Below are positions 33,757 to 41,737 of a stretch of 64,000 nt of DNA, in pieces. Below the pieces are notes generated by a model. The model did no database searches. It saw nothing but the letters and a program-made list of their open reading frames with translations, and was not told the origin of the DNA. Made by a program: the position numbers and the translations under genes. Position 1 is the stretch's first letter; each line of letters starts with the position of its first letter. The DNA is from Candidatus Bariatricus faecipullorum (GTDB lineage: Bacteria > Bacillota > Clostridia > Lachnospirales > Lachnospiraceae): assembly GCA_019118525.1 (NCBI GenBank), contig DWYV01000050.1:1-64000 (forward strand). Direction: 5' to 3'.

Positions 33757-35733
33757 ATGGATAAGAAAAAGAGGATGCAGGAGCTGGTAACCCTGCTGAA
33801 TAAGGCCGGGAAAGCCTACTACCAGGAATCCCGGGAGATTATGAGCAATTATGAATACGACACCCTCTATGACGAGCTGAAGGGGCTGGAAGAGGAACTG
33901 GGAACCGTGCTGGCGGGAAGCCCCACCATCCACGTAGGATACGAGGTGCTGAGCGAGCTGCCGAAGGAACGGCACGAGTCCCCCATGCTTTCCCTGGACA
34001 AAACCAAGGACGTCTCCCGGCTCGCAGAGTTTGTGGGAGACCAGAAGGCCGTCATCTCCTGGAAGCTGGACGGTCTGACCATCGTCCTGACCTACCGGGA
34101 CGGGGAACTGTTTAAGGCGGTAACAAGAGGAAACGGAGAGACGGGCGAAGTCATTACGAACAATGCAAAAGTGTTTGCAAACGTGCCGCTTCGGATTCCT
34201 TACCAGGGAGAACTGATTCTCCGGGGAGAGGCGGTTATCGGCTATAAAGATTTTGAGAGAATCAACGCCACCATTGAAGACGTGGATGCGAAGTATAAAA
34301 ATCCCCGGAATCTCTGCAGTGGTTCCGTGCGCCAGTTAAACAGCGAAATTACGGCGCAGAGAAATGTAAAATTCTATGCCTTTACCCTGGTGCGGGCCCG
34401 GGATGTGGATTTTCACAATTCCCGGAAATATCAGCTGGACTGGCTGGAAACCCAGGGATTTGATGTGGTGGAGCATTACATGGTGACCAGAGACACCCTG
34501 GAAGAGCGGGTGGCCTTTTTTGAGCAGAAAATACCGGAAAATGACTTCCCCTCGGACGGTCTTGTGCTCGTCTACGATGATATCGCCTACGGGGAGTCCC
34601 TGGGCAGAACAGCCAAATTTCCCCGGGATTCTTTTGCCTTTAAATGGGCGGACGAAGTAAAGGAGACCAGGCTGAAGGAGATTGAGTGGAGTCCTTCCCG
34701 GACCGGGTTAATCAATCCGGTGGCCATCTTTGAACCGGTGGAACTGGAAGGCACCACAGTGAGCCGTGCCAGCGTGCACAACTTAAGTATTATGGAAGAG
34801 CTGAAGCTGGGAATCGGCGACACCATTGAAGTATATAAGGCCAATATGATTATCCCCCAGATAGCCAGAAACCTGACGGGAAGCGGTACCGTGGAAGTCC
34901 CCGCCGCCTGTCCGGTGTGCGGGGGAAAGACAGAAATCCGTCAGATGAACGACGCCAGGTCTTTATACTGCACCAATCCCCGGTGCCAGGCAAAACGGGT
35001 AAAGTCCTTTGCCCTTTTTGTCAGCCGGGACGCTCTGAATATCGACGGATTTTCCGAGGCAACGCTGGAGAAATTTATCGCAAAAGGCTTTATTCATAAA
35101 TATACCGATATTTTCCACCTGGCGGACCACAAGGCGGAGATAGAAGGAATGGAAGGCTTTGGAGAAAAATCCTGTGCCAACCTTCTGGAGAGCATTGAAA
35201 AGGCCAGGAAGACCACCCTGGCAAGGGTCATCTACGGACTGGGAATCGCCGGTGTGGGGCTGGCCAACGCAAAAGTGCTCTGCCGGGAATTTGACGACAG
35301 CCCCGAGGCGCTTCTGCATGCCGGCGCCGAAGACCTGGCTGCCATCTCCGGTGTGGGAGAGGTAATCGCCGGGGCCTTTACCGGGTATTTTGCCCGGGAG
35401 GAGAACCGGGAGGAGTTCCGGAACCTTCTGAAGGAACTGGAACTTGTACACGAAGAAGGAGGAGAGAATCAGAATCTGAAGGGAAAAACCTTTGTGGTTA
35501 CGGGGAGCTTACAGCATTTTCCGGGCCGCAGGGAGCTGAAGGAATGGATAGAAAGCCGGGGGGGAAAGGTAACCGGCTCCGTGACGGGAAAGACGGATTA
35601 TCTCATCAACAACGATGTGAATTCCGCCTCTTCCAAAAACAGAAAGGCCCGGGAACTGAATATTCCCGTAATTTCCGAGGAGGACTTCATGGAGCTTGCA
35701 GGGACAGATTTGCATCAGAAGGAGGAACAGTAA
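33757..35733 (+). CDS. ligA: NAD-dependent DNA ligase, divergent LigA
   Basis: Protein of 658 residues with the complete LigA order: Ia (YYQESREIMSNYEYD), adenylation domain with Lys103 in SWKLDGLTIV, OB fold, four-Cys zinc finger (CPVCGG...CTNPRCQ), HhH region, and a C-terminal BRCT domain. It is divergent: the usual RGDG after the nucleotide site is RGNG, and KxDG is preceded by SW where most LigA have EP. It may be the only ligase or a second copy. A TTG start at 33745 is possible; ATG 33757 follows TTGGGAGAGAA. clpX begins immediately after the stop. Confidence 0.9.
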   Translation: MDKKKRMQELVTLLNKAGKAYYQESREIMSNYEYDTLYDELKGLEEELGTVLAGSPTIHVGYEVLSELPKERHESPMLSLDKTKDVSRLAEFVGDQKAVISWKLDGLTIVLTYRDGELFKAVTRGNGETGEVITNNAKVFANVPLRIPYQGELILRGEAVIGYKDFERINATIEDVDAKYKNPRNLCSGSVRQLNSEITAQRNVKFYAFTLVRARDVDFHNSRKYQLDWLETQGFDVVEHYMVTRDTLEERVAFFEQKIPENDFPSDGLVLVYDDIAYGESLGRTAKFPRDSFAFKWADEVKETRLKEIEWSPSRTGLINPVAIFEPVELEGTTVSRASVHNLSIMEELKLGIGDTIEVYKANMIIPQIARNLTGSGTVEVPAACPVCGGKTEIRQMNDARSLYCTNPRCQAKRVKSFALFVSRDALNIDGFSEATLEKFIAKGFIHKYTDIFHLADHKAEIEGMEGFGEKSCANLLESIEKARKTTLARVIYGLGIAGVGLANAKVLCREFDDSPEALLHAGAEDLAAISGVGEVIAGAFTGYFAREENREEFRNLLKELELVHEEGGENQNLKGKTFVVTGSLQHFPGRRELKEWIESRGGKVTGSVTGKTDYLINNDVNSASSKNRKARELNIPVISEEDFMELAGTDLHQKEEQ

Positions 35734-37152
35734 ATGTCAGGAAATGAAGACACCAGGGACAAAAACATGCCCACTCGTGCAGAAGATACAGAGAAAAAAG
35801 ACGAATACGAAAAAGTCTGCTTTATCTGTCACCGGCCGGAGAGCGTGGCGGGAAAAATGATTGACCTGCCGAACCATATCTCCGTATGCGCGGACTGTAT
35901 GCAGAGAAGTTTTGACGCCATGAATAACGGCGGTTTTGATTACAGCCAGTTTATGAACATGCCCGGCAATCCCATGATGGGATTTGGCGACGCGGAAAAC
36001 CAGATGCCGAAAAGCCAGCGGGTAAAAAAGAAAAAACCCGAGGAAAAAGCGGAGCCTGTTTTTGATATTCACAATATCCCGGCGCCCCACAAAATCAAGG
36101 CCCAGCTGGATGAGTACGTGGTAGGGCAGGAGCACGCCAAGAAGGCCATGGCAGTGGCGGTGTACAACCATTATAAACGGGTGGCCACCGACACCATGGA
36201 TGATATTGAGATTGAAAAATCCAACATGCTGATGATAGGTCCCACCGGTTCCGGTAAGACCTATCTGGTAAAAACCCTGGCCAGGCTGCTGGATGTGCCG
36301 CTGGCCCTGACCGACGCCACTTCCCTTACCGAAGCAGGCTATATCGGAGACGATATTGAAAGCGTGGTATCCAAGCTTCTGGCGGCGGCGGACAACGATG
36401 TGGAGAAGGCCGAGAGCGGAATTATCTTTATTGATGAGATTGACAAAATTGCGAAGAAGAAAAATACCAGTCAGCGGGATGTGAGTGGGGAATCCGTACA
36501 GCAGGGAATGCTGAAACTGCTGGAAGGAAGCGAAGTAGAAGTGCCGGTAGGCGCCAACAGCAAAAATGCCATGGTGCCGCTGACCACGGTCAATACCCGG
36601 AACATTCTCTTTATCTGCGGCGGCGCCTTCCCGGATCTGGAGCAGATTATCAAGGAGCGGCTGACGAAACAGTCCTCCATGGGATTCGGCGCGGATTTAA
36701 AGGACAAGTACGACAACGACAAGAATCTGCTGGAAAAGGTGACGACGGAAGATCTGCGGAATTTCGGCATGATTCCCGAGTTCCTGGGACGTCTTCCCAT
36801 CGTGTTTACTCTGCAGGGACTGGACAAGGAAATGCTGGTGAAGATTCTGAAGGAACCGAAGAACGCCATCTTAAAGCAGTATCAGAAACTGCTGGCGCTG
36901 GACGAAGTGAATCTGGAATTCGAGGACGACGCGCTTTCTGCCATCGCCGAGAAAGCCATGAAAAAAGACACCGGAGCCAGGGCCCTGCGGGCGATTATCG
37001 AAGACTTTATGCTGGATATTATGTATGAGATTCCAAAAGATGACAGCATCGGGGAAGTGGTGATTACCAGAGCTTACATAGAAGGAACCGGCGGGCCGGT
37101 TATCCGGCTCCGGGGCCAGGAAGTTCCCCGGATTGGACAGTCCCAGGGGTAA
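35734..37152 (+). CDS. clpX: ClpX-type AAA+ unfoldase, divergent
   Basis: Protein of 472 residues. N-terminal zinc domain with Cys29, Cys32, Cys52 and Cys55; a Met/Gly/Lys-rich linker (60-110); AAA+ module with Walker A GPTGSGKT (169-176), Walker B IIFIDE and sensor GAR in KKDTGARALRAII. Two functional loops vary: the pore loop is GYIG (202-205) not GYVG, and the ClpP-docking loop is MGF (316-318) not IGF/LGF. No clpP or tig is adjacent, so this may be an additional ClpX. Translation starts right at the ligA stop behind AAGGAGGAACAG. Confidence 0.9.
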   Translation: MSGNEDTRDKNMPTRAEDTEKKDEYEKVCFICHRPESVAGKMIDLPNHISVCADCMQRSFDAMNNGGFDYSQFMNMPGNPMMGFGDAENQMPKSQRVKKKKPEEKAEPVFDIHNIPAPHKIKAQLDEYVVGQEHAKKAMAVAVYNHYKRVATDTMDDIEIEKSNMLMIGPTGSGKTYLVKTLARLLDVPLALTDATSLTEAGYIGDDIESVVSKLLAAADNDVEKAESGIIFIDEIDKIAKKKNTSQRDVSGESVQQGMLKLLEGSEVEVPVGANSKNAMVPLTTVNTRNILFICGGAFPDLEQIIKERLTKQSSMGFGADLKDKYDNDKNLLEKVTTEDLRNFGMIPEFLGRLPIVFTLQGLDKEMLVKILKEPKNAILKQYQKLLALDEVNLEFEDDALSAIAEKAMKKDTGARALRAIIEDFMLDIMYEIPKDDSIGEVVITRAYIEGTGGPVIRLRGQEVPRIGQSQG

Positions 37153-37176
37153 TCCGGCGGTCATACTGTGCAGGGG

Positions 37177-37218
37177 ATACCTCATATACTTTGGAAAAAA
37201 GTATATGAGGTATTTTTT
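37177..37218 (+). terminator. Perfect hairpin with T-run that also contains the next gene's ribosome binding site
   Basis: ATACCTCATATACTT (37177-37191) pairs perfectly with AAGTATATGAGGTAT (37199-37213), followed by six T and then ATG at 37219. It has the form of an intrinsic terminator after clpX, but the only Shine-Dalgarno candidate for the next gene, GAGG at 37207-37210, is in the 3' arm. Confidence 0.85.
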
Positions 37219-38922
37219 ATGCCGGAAACAGCGGACTGCAGAGAGCAGATTCTGTCAGAGGATACCAGGGATTTTATTCTGAATACCAGGCGGGAGTCCT
37301 TTCTGGATACGGCTCTTGAGGAGATGGGCGGGTGCCGGATGTGGATTGGAAGTACGTTTTCCAGCATTTCCGTAGGGAAAAACGGGATACAGAACCAGAA
37401 TCTGGGACAGTTTCCCTACTATTCCGTGCCGAAATGCTATACCCTGCTGGATAATCAGGCCATGGCCGAGGCAGGCATTCTGCAGATACAGAATTATCCC
37501 AGGCTGGAGCTCCAGGGGGAGGGGGTGCTGGTGGGAATTGTGGATACCGGGATAGCCTATGGGGAACCCGTGTTCCGGGACCTGGCCGGAGGCACCCGGA
37601 TTCTGCGGATCTGGGATCAGACCATCCAGGAGGGAAGGCCTCCGGAGGGCTTTTTTTATGGGACGGAGTATACAAAAGAAGAGATTAACCAGGCGCTGGA
37701 GAGCGAAAATCCCTACGGGGAGGTGCCTTCCCGGGATGAAAACGGGCACGGCACCTTTCTGGCCAGTGTGGCCTGCGGGAGTCCGGATGTGGAGAACCGG
37801 TTTACCGGGGCGGCGCCCATGGCGGAACTGGCGGTGGTGAAGCTGAAGGAGGCGAAAACCTGGCTCCGGGATTATTACCTGATTCGGCGGGAGACGCCCT
37901 GCTACCAGGAGAACGATGTGATGGCAGGGATCCGCTATCTGGATGAACTGGCAAGGGCCCAGGGGAAACCGCTGGTGCTCTGTCTGGGTCTTGGTACCAG
38001 CATGGGGAGCCATACCGGGGCCTCGCCTCTGGGACGGTATCTGGAAGAACTGTCGGAGACAGCCCGAAGGGCCGTGGTGACGGGAACGGGAAATGAGGCG
38101 GAAAAGCGGCACCATTTTCAGAGTGTACTGCCGGGAGAGGATGAGAGGGAGGAAGTGGAAATCCGGGTGGACCGGGACTGTCCCGGGTTCTGGATGGAAG
38201 TCTGGAGCGATATCCCCAACATTCTGGAAATCGGCATTGTCTCGCCAAGCGGGGAGACGGGAGGGGCGGTATCGGGACAGCAGGGAACGCTGACCTACCG
38301 GTTTCTTTTTGAACAGACCACGGTATCCGTGACTTCCCGTCTGGCAGTGGAAGGCACCCGGGCGGGGATGTTTGCGCTCCGGTTCGAACGTCCGGCGGAA
38401 GGGATATGGAAACTGACGGTCCGGGCGCTGAAACTGGGTTCCGGGCGGTACGATATCTGGCTTCCGGTCACGGAATTTCTGGACGGGGAAGTCTATTTTC
38501 TAAGGCCGGATCCCTTTACCACGGTTACGGAACCGGGGAATGCCTGGAATCCGATTACGGTGGCCTGGTACAATGGGGCAGACAAGTCTATTGCCATCAG
38601 TTCCGGGAGAGGGTATACTAGAGAAGAACGAATCAAACCGGATTTTGCGGCGCCGGGCATGGAGATTCTGGGGGTGAATGCCCGCGGGCAGACGGCCCTT
38701 CGTTCCGGCTCGTCCCTGGCTGTGGGAATCACGGCGGGAGCCGTGGCGCTGATGCTGGAGTGGCTGGCCCTGCGGCTGGAGCAGAATGTAAATACCGTGC
38801 AGATTAAGAGTCTGCTGATGGCAGGAACCCAGAGAAGACCGGACCTTGCGTATCCCAACCGGGAGTGGGGGTACGGGACGCTGGATATGTACCAGACCTT
38901 TGAGGAACTGCGCAGATTCTGA
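37219..38922 (+). CDS. Csp-type subtilisin-like serine protease (germination protease family)
   Basis: S8 peptidase of 567 residues. The catalytic triad is Asp109 (VGIVDTGIAYG), His177 (ENGHGTF) and Ser499 (SGSSLAVG). Insertions between His and Ser and the LPVTEFLDGEVYFLRPDPFTTVTEPG segment resemble clostridial CspB/CspC proteases, which process the cortex hydrolase SleC in germination. No signal peptide is seen, as usual for Csp proteins. ATG 37219 starts directly after the hairpin above. An in-frame upstream TTG at 37168 would read through the hairpin and is less likely. Confidence 0.85.
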   Translation: MPETADCREQILSEDTRDFILNTRRESFLDTALEEMGGCRMWIGSTFSSISVGKNGIQNQNLGQFPYYSVPKCYTLLDNQAMAEAGILQIQNYPRLELQGEGVLVGIVDTGIAYGEPVFRDLAGGTRILRIWDQTIQEGRPPEGFFYGTEYTKEEINQALESENPYGEVPSRDENGHGTFLASVACGSPDVENRFTGAAPMAELAVVKLKEAKTWLRDYYLIRRETPCYQENDVMAGIRYLDELARAQGKPLVLCLGLGTSMGSHTGASPLGRYLEELSETARRAVVTGTGNEAEKRHHFQSVLPGEDEREEVEIRVDRDCPGFWMEVWSDIPNILEIGIVSPSGETGGAVSGQQGTLTYRFLFEQTTVSVTSRLAVEGTRAGMFALRFERPAEGIWKLTVRALKLGSGRYDIWLPVTEFLDGEVYFLRPDPFTTVTEPGNAWNPITVAWYNGADKSIAISSGRGYTREERIKPDFAAPGMEILGVNARGQTALRSGSSLAVGITAGAVALMLEWLALRLEQNVNTVQIKSLLMAGTQRRPDLAYPNREWGYGTLDMYQTFEELRRF

Positions 38923-38968
38923 AGGAGAAGCGGGTAAGAATCCGGGAGCGGACAGATAAGGAGTGCTT

Positions 38969-39457
38969 ATGGAGAAAGAGAAAGGAAGTATGGCGGTTTT
39001 TGTTTTCCTGGCTGCGGCTGTGGCGGGAGCAGACCTGCTTTTGAAGGAACGGACAGTAAAGGACATGAAACCGGGGGAGGAACGCCGGCTTTTTGGCGGC
39101 CGGCTTTTGTACCGCCGGGTACATAACCCGGGGTTTGCCATGAGCCGCCTGAAAGAGTACCCGAAACTGGTAAAGGGTGCTTCCCTGGCGGCGGGAGCGG
39201 TGCTGGCAGCAGGCTGGTTCCGTCAGGGACGGCAGAAAGGGCATCTGCTGGAGAAAGCGGGCCTGGCCCTGATGAGCGGCGGCGCTGTGGGCAATGGATA
39301 CGACCGGCTTTTCCGGGGATATGTGGTGGATTATATTGGTTTCCCGTGGAAAAAAGAGAGTCTGCGGAAGATAACCTGGAATGTGGCGGACCTGGCTCTT
39401 CTGGCAGGAGGCCTGCTCTGGGGAGCCGCCTCCTGGCTGTCGGGAGGGAAAAAATGA
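38969..39457 (+). CDS. Signal peptidase II-like protein (LspA family, divergent)
   Basis: Membrane protein of 162 residues with four hydrophobic segments and the LspA signatures in order: VHNPGFAMSR, SGGAVGNGYDRLFRGYVVDYIG and WNVADLALLAGG. The two catalytic aspartates (VVDY and VAD) are kept. It departs from typical LspA by a long polar cytoplasmic stretch (KDMKPGEERRLFGGRLLYRR) and WN for FN. It may be a second LspA or a specialised paralogue linked to the neighbouring protease. ATG 38969 follows AAGGAG. Confidence 0.8.
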   Translation: MEKEKGSMAVFVFLAAAVAGADLLLKERTVKDMKPGEERRLFGGRLLYRRVHNPGFAMSRLKEYPKLVKGASLAAGAVLAAGWFRQGRQKGHLLEKAGLALMSGGAVGNGYDRLFRGYVVDYIGFPWKKESLRKITWNVADLALLAGGLLWGAASWLSGGKK

Positions 39458-40138
39458 AGGAGATTCTGGTGGTAGAAGACGACAGAACGGTAAGCGGGGG
39501 GACTCTGCTGGCATCTGCAGAGGGCAGGCTATGCCCCGTTTCCGGTCTATTCGGAAAAAGAAGCGCTGGAGGCATATTCCCGGAAAGAATATGCCCTTCT
39601 TCTGCTGGATGTGAATCTGCCGGACGGCAGCGGGTTTTCCCTGGCCAGAAAGCTGAAGGAAAAGCGGGATACCCCTGTTATCTTTCTGACCGGCTGTGAC
39701 CAGGATGAGGAAATGCTGGAGGGCTTCGAGGCCGGGGCGGATGACTATGTCACCAAGCCTTTTAACGTGAAGCTTCTGCTGAAGCGGGCCGAGGCGGTGC
39801 TGCGAAGAAGCGGGAGAAAGCCGGGCGGACGGGTGCTGGATTTTGGCGTTCTGGAAGTGGACCTGGACGGGCATCATGTGTCCCTGAACGGGGAGAGAGT
39901 GGAACTGACGCCCACGGAATTTGAGCTTCTGTCCCTGTTGTGCCAGAATCCGGGTGTGGTTCTGACCCGCCGGGTGCTGCTGGAAAGGCTCTGGGATTCC
40001 CGGGGGAATTTTGTGGATGAACACGCACTGACGGTGCAGATGAGCCGGCTGAAAGCGAAACTGAAGGATGGGGATATTTCTTATATCCGGACCGTGTACG
40101 GCACCGGCTACCAGTGGACAGGAGGAACCGGTGACTAG
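39454..40138 (+). pseudogene. OmpR/VncR-type response regulator with a frameshift
   Basis: The reading frame from ATG 39454 (MKEILVVEDDRTVSGG) is lost after a run of six G (39496-39501). With one G fewer it continues as LCWHLQRAGYAPFPVYSEKEALEAY into the frame that runs to 40138, containing LLLLDVNLPDGSGF (phospho-acceptor), YVTKPFN, and a winged helix (TRRVLLERLWD...IRTVYGTGYQW). The rest of the gene has no other damage, and it overlaps the kinase start. This may be a sequencing error, a recent mutation or slippage-based switching. If translated from an internal ATG (39611), the product would lack the receiver N-terminus. Confidence 0.85.
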
Positions 40139-41069
40139 CGCGGCAGCTCTGGCCGTCAGCCTGGGGGCGGTTCTTTTTTCCGCCCTTTTCTGTGCCTGGA
40201 ACTGGCGGAAACGGCGGCGGGAGCTGACAGAGACTGTGGAGGAACTGGAACGGATGATAGAAGCGGCGGAACGGGGAGAGGCGCCCTCCGCCCTGGAAAC
40301 CGGAAGCGGGGAGACGCTGCCCTCCCGTCTGTATGCGGAGCTTCAGAAACTGGCGGCCATGTATCAGGCGGCGGAGAAAGCCAGCCGCCGGCAAAAAGAA
40401 GAGGTACAGCAGACGGTGTCGGACATTTCCCATCAGCTTCGGGGGCCCATGGCAGGGCTTCTGATGTATCAGGAGATGCTCCGGGATGAGAATCTGGATA
40501 AGGAGACGAGGCTGCACTGTCTGGATGTGATGGAGGAGCAGATACAGAAACTGGATTTCCTGGTGAAGGCCCTGGTAAAGCTTTCCCGGCTGGAAAGCGC
40601 CATGATAAGGATGAACCGGAAGGAGGAAAATCTGTTTCAGTGCCTGGCACGGGCGGTGGCCTCCGTCAGCGAACGGGCAGAAAAGAAGCACACACAAATC
40701 CACATAGACTGCCCGGAGGGGCTGACCCTGCCGCTGGACGCGAAGTGGACTTCCGAGGCGGTGGTCAATGTCCTGGACAATGCGGTAAAATATATGAAGG
40801 AAGGCGGAAACGTAACCATCCGGGCCGTTCCCCTGGAACTGTTCGTCCGGGTGGATATTACCGACCAGGGACCGGGAATCCCGGAGGAGGACTACTCCCG
40901 CATTTTCCAGCGGTTCTGGCGCGGACCGGAAACAGGAACGCAGGAGGGGGTGGGAATCGGTCTTTACCTGACCCGGGAGATTGTAACCCGGCAGGGTGGA
41001 TACGTAAAAGTTGCCTCCTGCCCGGGAAAAGGCAGCACCTTTTCTCTGTATTTTCAGAAAAGAGATTGA
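40131..41069 (+). CDS. Sensor histidine kinase, VncS-like
   Basis: Protein of 312 residues with a single N-terminal span (about 5-24) and almost no extracytoplasmic part, so it senses within or near the membrane. His101 is in SDISHQLRGPMAGL (RGP where most have RTP), the N-box is VVNVLDNAVKYM, G1 is DQGPGI and G2 is GVGIGLYL. The GTG start at 40131 overlaps the regulator's stop and follows GGAGGAACC. Its partner regulator carries the frameshift. Confidence 0.88.
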   Translation: MTSAAALAVSLGAVLFSALFCAWNWRKRRRELTETVEELERMIEAAERGEAPSALETGSGETLPSRLYAELQKLAAMYQAAEKASRRQKEEVQQTVSDISHQLRGPMAGLLMYQEMLRDENLDKETRLHCLDVMEEQIQKLDFLVKALVKLSRLESAMIRMNRKEENLFQCLARAVASVSERAEKKHTQIHIDCPEGLTLPLDAKWTSEAVVNVLDNAVKYMKEGGNVTIRAVPLELFVRVDITDQGPGIPEEDYSRIFQRFWRGPETGTQEGVGIGLYLTREIVTRQGGYVKVASCPGKGSTFSLYFQKRD

Positions 41070-41103
41070 CAAGCGCCGGGAATCATATTATACTTTTTCA
41101 TGC

Positions 41104-41133
41104 AAAAGATGTTAGGACACTAACATCTTTTTT
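41104..41133 (+). terminator. Terminator after the two-component genes
   Basis: AAAAGATGTTAG pairs with CTAACATCTTTT around GACA and ends in six T. Confidence 0.88.
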
Positions 41134-41139
41134 GTGACT

Positions 41140-41205
41140 GAATTGTTTGAGAATTGTCGTGGGGGACGGGTACGGGCTGGTCCGTACCCGTCCCCCACGA
41201 CAATT
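41140..41205 (+). repeat. Dispersed palindromic repeat, copy D (extended stem, in a leader)
   Basis: GAATTGT at 41140 and 41151, then a perfect inverted repeat with 24-bp arms (41152-41175 and 41182-41205). This copy is longer than the others because the second GAATTGT box is itself mirrored downstream (ACGACAATT). It has the G-C stem variant. The element ends 16 bp before the marR ATG, so it would be transcribed in that leader or lie over its promoter. Confidence 0.92.
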
Positions 41206-41221
41206 GCGGAGGTGAACTGAA

Positions 41222-41728
41222 ATGAAGAAGACGGCCCCGGCGGACTGTCAGGGGGAAGCAGGACAGCTTCCTTATGCGGGAAAGCTTATCCGGTGCCTTT
41301 CCCACCAGCTGGGAAGAAAAAGTCTGCTGGAGAGAACCGACTGCGGCGGACTGACCACGGCTCAGAAACATGTGCTTCAGTTTATTCTGATGAGGTCCAT
41401 GGAGGGAGACGTGTACCAGAGAGAGGTGGAGGAAGAGTTTCAGATACGCCGGTCCACGGCCACGGGCATTTTAAAGCTGATGGAGCAAAAGGGATTCATC
41501 TGCCGGGAAAGCGTGGAAGAGGACGGACGGCTGAAACGGATTGTGCCTACGGAGAAGGCCCTCGGGCTTCGAACGGGTATCATTCAGGATATCCGCCGGA
41601 GGGAAGCAAAGCTTCGGGAAGGCATTCCGGAAGACGAATACCGGATATGCATAGAGGTTCTGCAGAAAATGCTTTCGAATATTTCAGGAAAAGCATCCGA
41701 GAGAGAAGAAGATATGACAGGGAGGTAA
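41222..41728 (+). CDS. MarR-family transcriptional regulator
   Basis: Protein of 168 residues with a winged helix: LTTAQKHVLQFILMRS, then VEEEFQIRRSTATGILKLMEQKGFICRESVEEDGRLKRIVPTEKA. ATG 41222 follows GCGGAGGTGAACTGAA. It precedes two ABC exporter genes by 9 bp and most likely represses this operon until a ligand (often a toxic small molecule) binds. Confidence 0.92.
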   Translation: MKKTAPADCQGEAGQLPYAGKLIRCLSHQLGRKSLLERTDCGGLTTAQKHVLQFILMRSMEGDVYQREVEEEFQIRRSTATGILKLMEQKGFICRESVEEDGRLKRIVPTEKALGLRTGIIQDIRRREAKLREGIPEDEYRICIEVLQKMLSNISGKASEREEDMTGR

Positions 41729-41737
41729 GACAGACTT

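Noticed and set aside
37168-37218. Upstream TTG start for the csp-like protease
   Set aside because: It would translate through the hairpin and add 17 residues without family similarity; the ATG at 37219 gives a Csp-like N-terminus.
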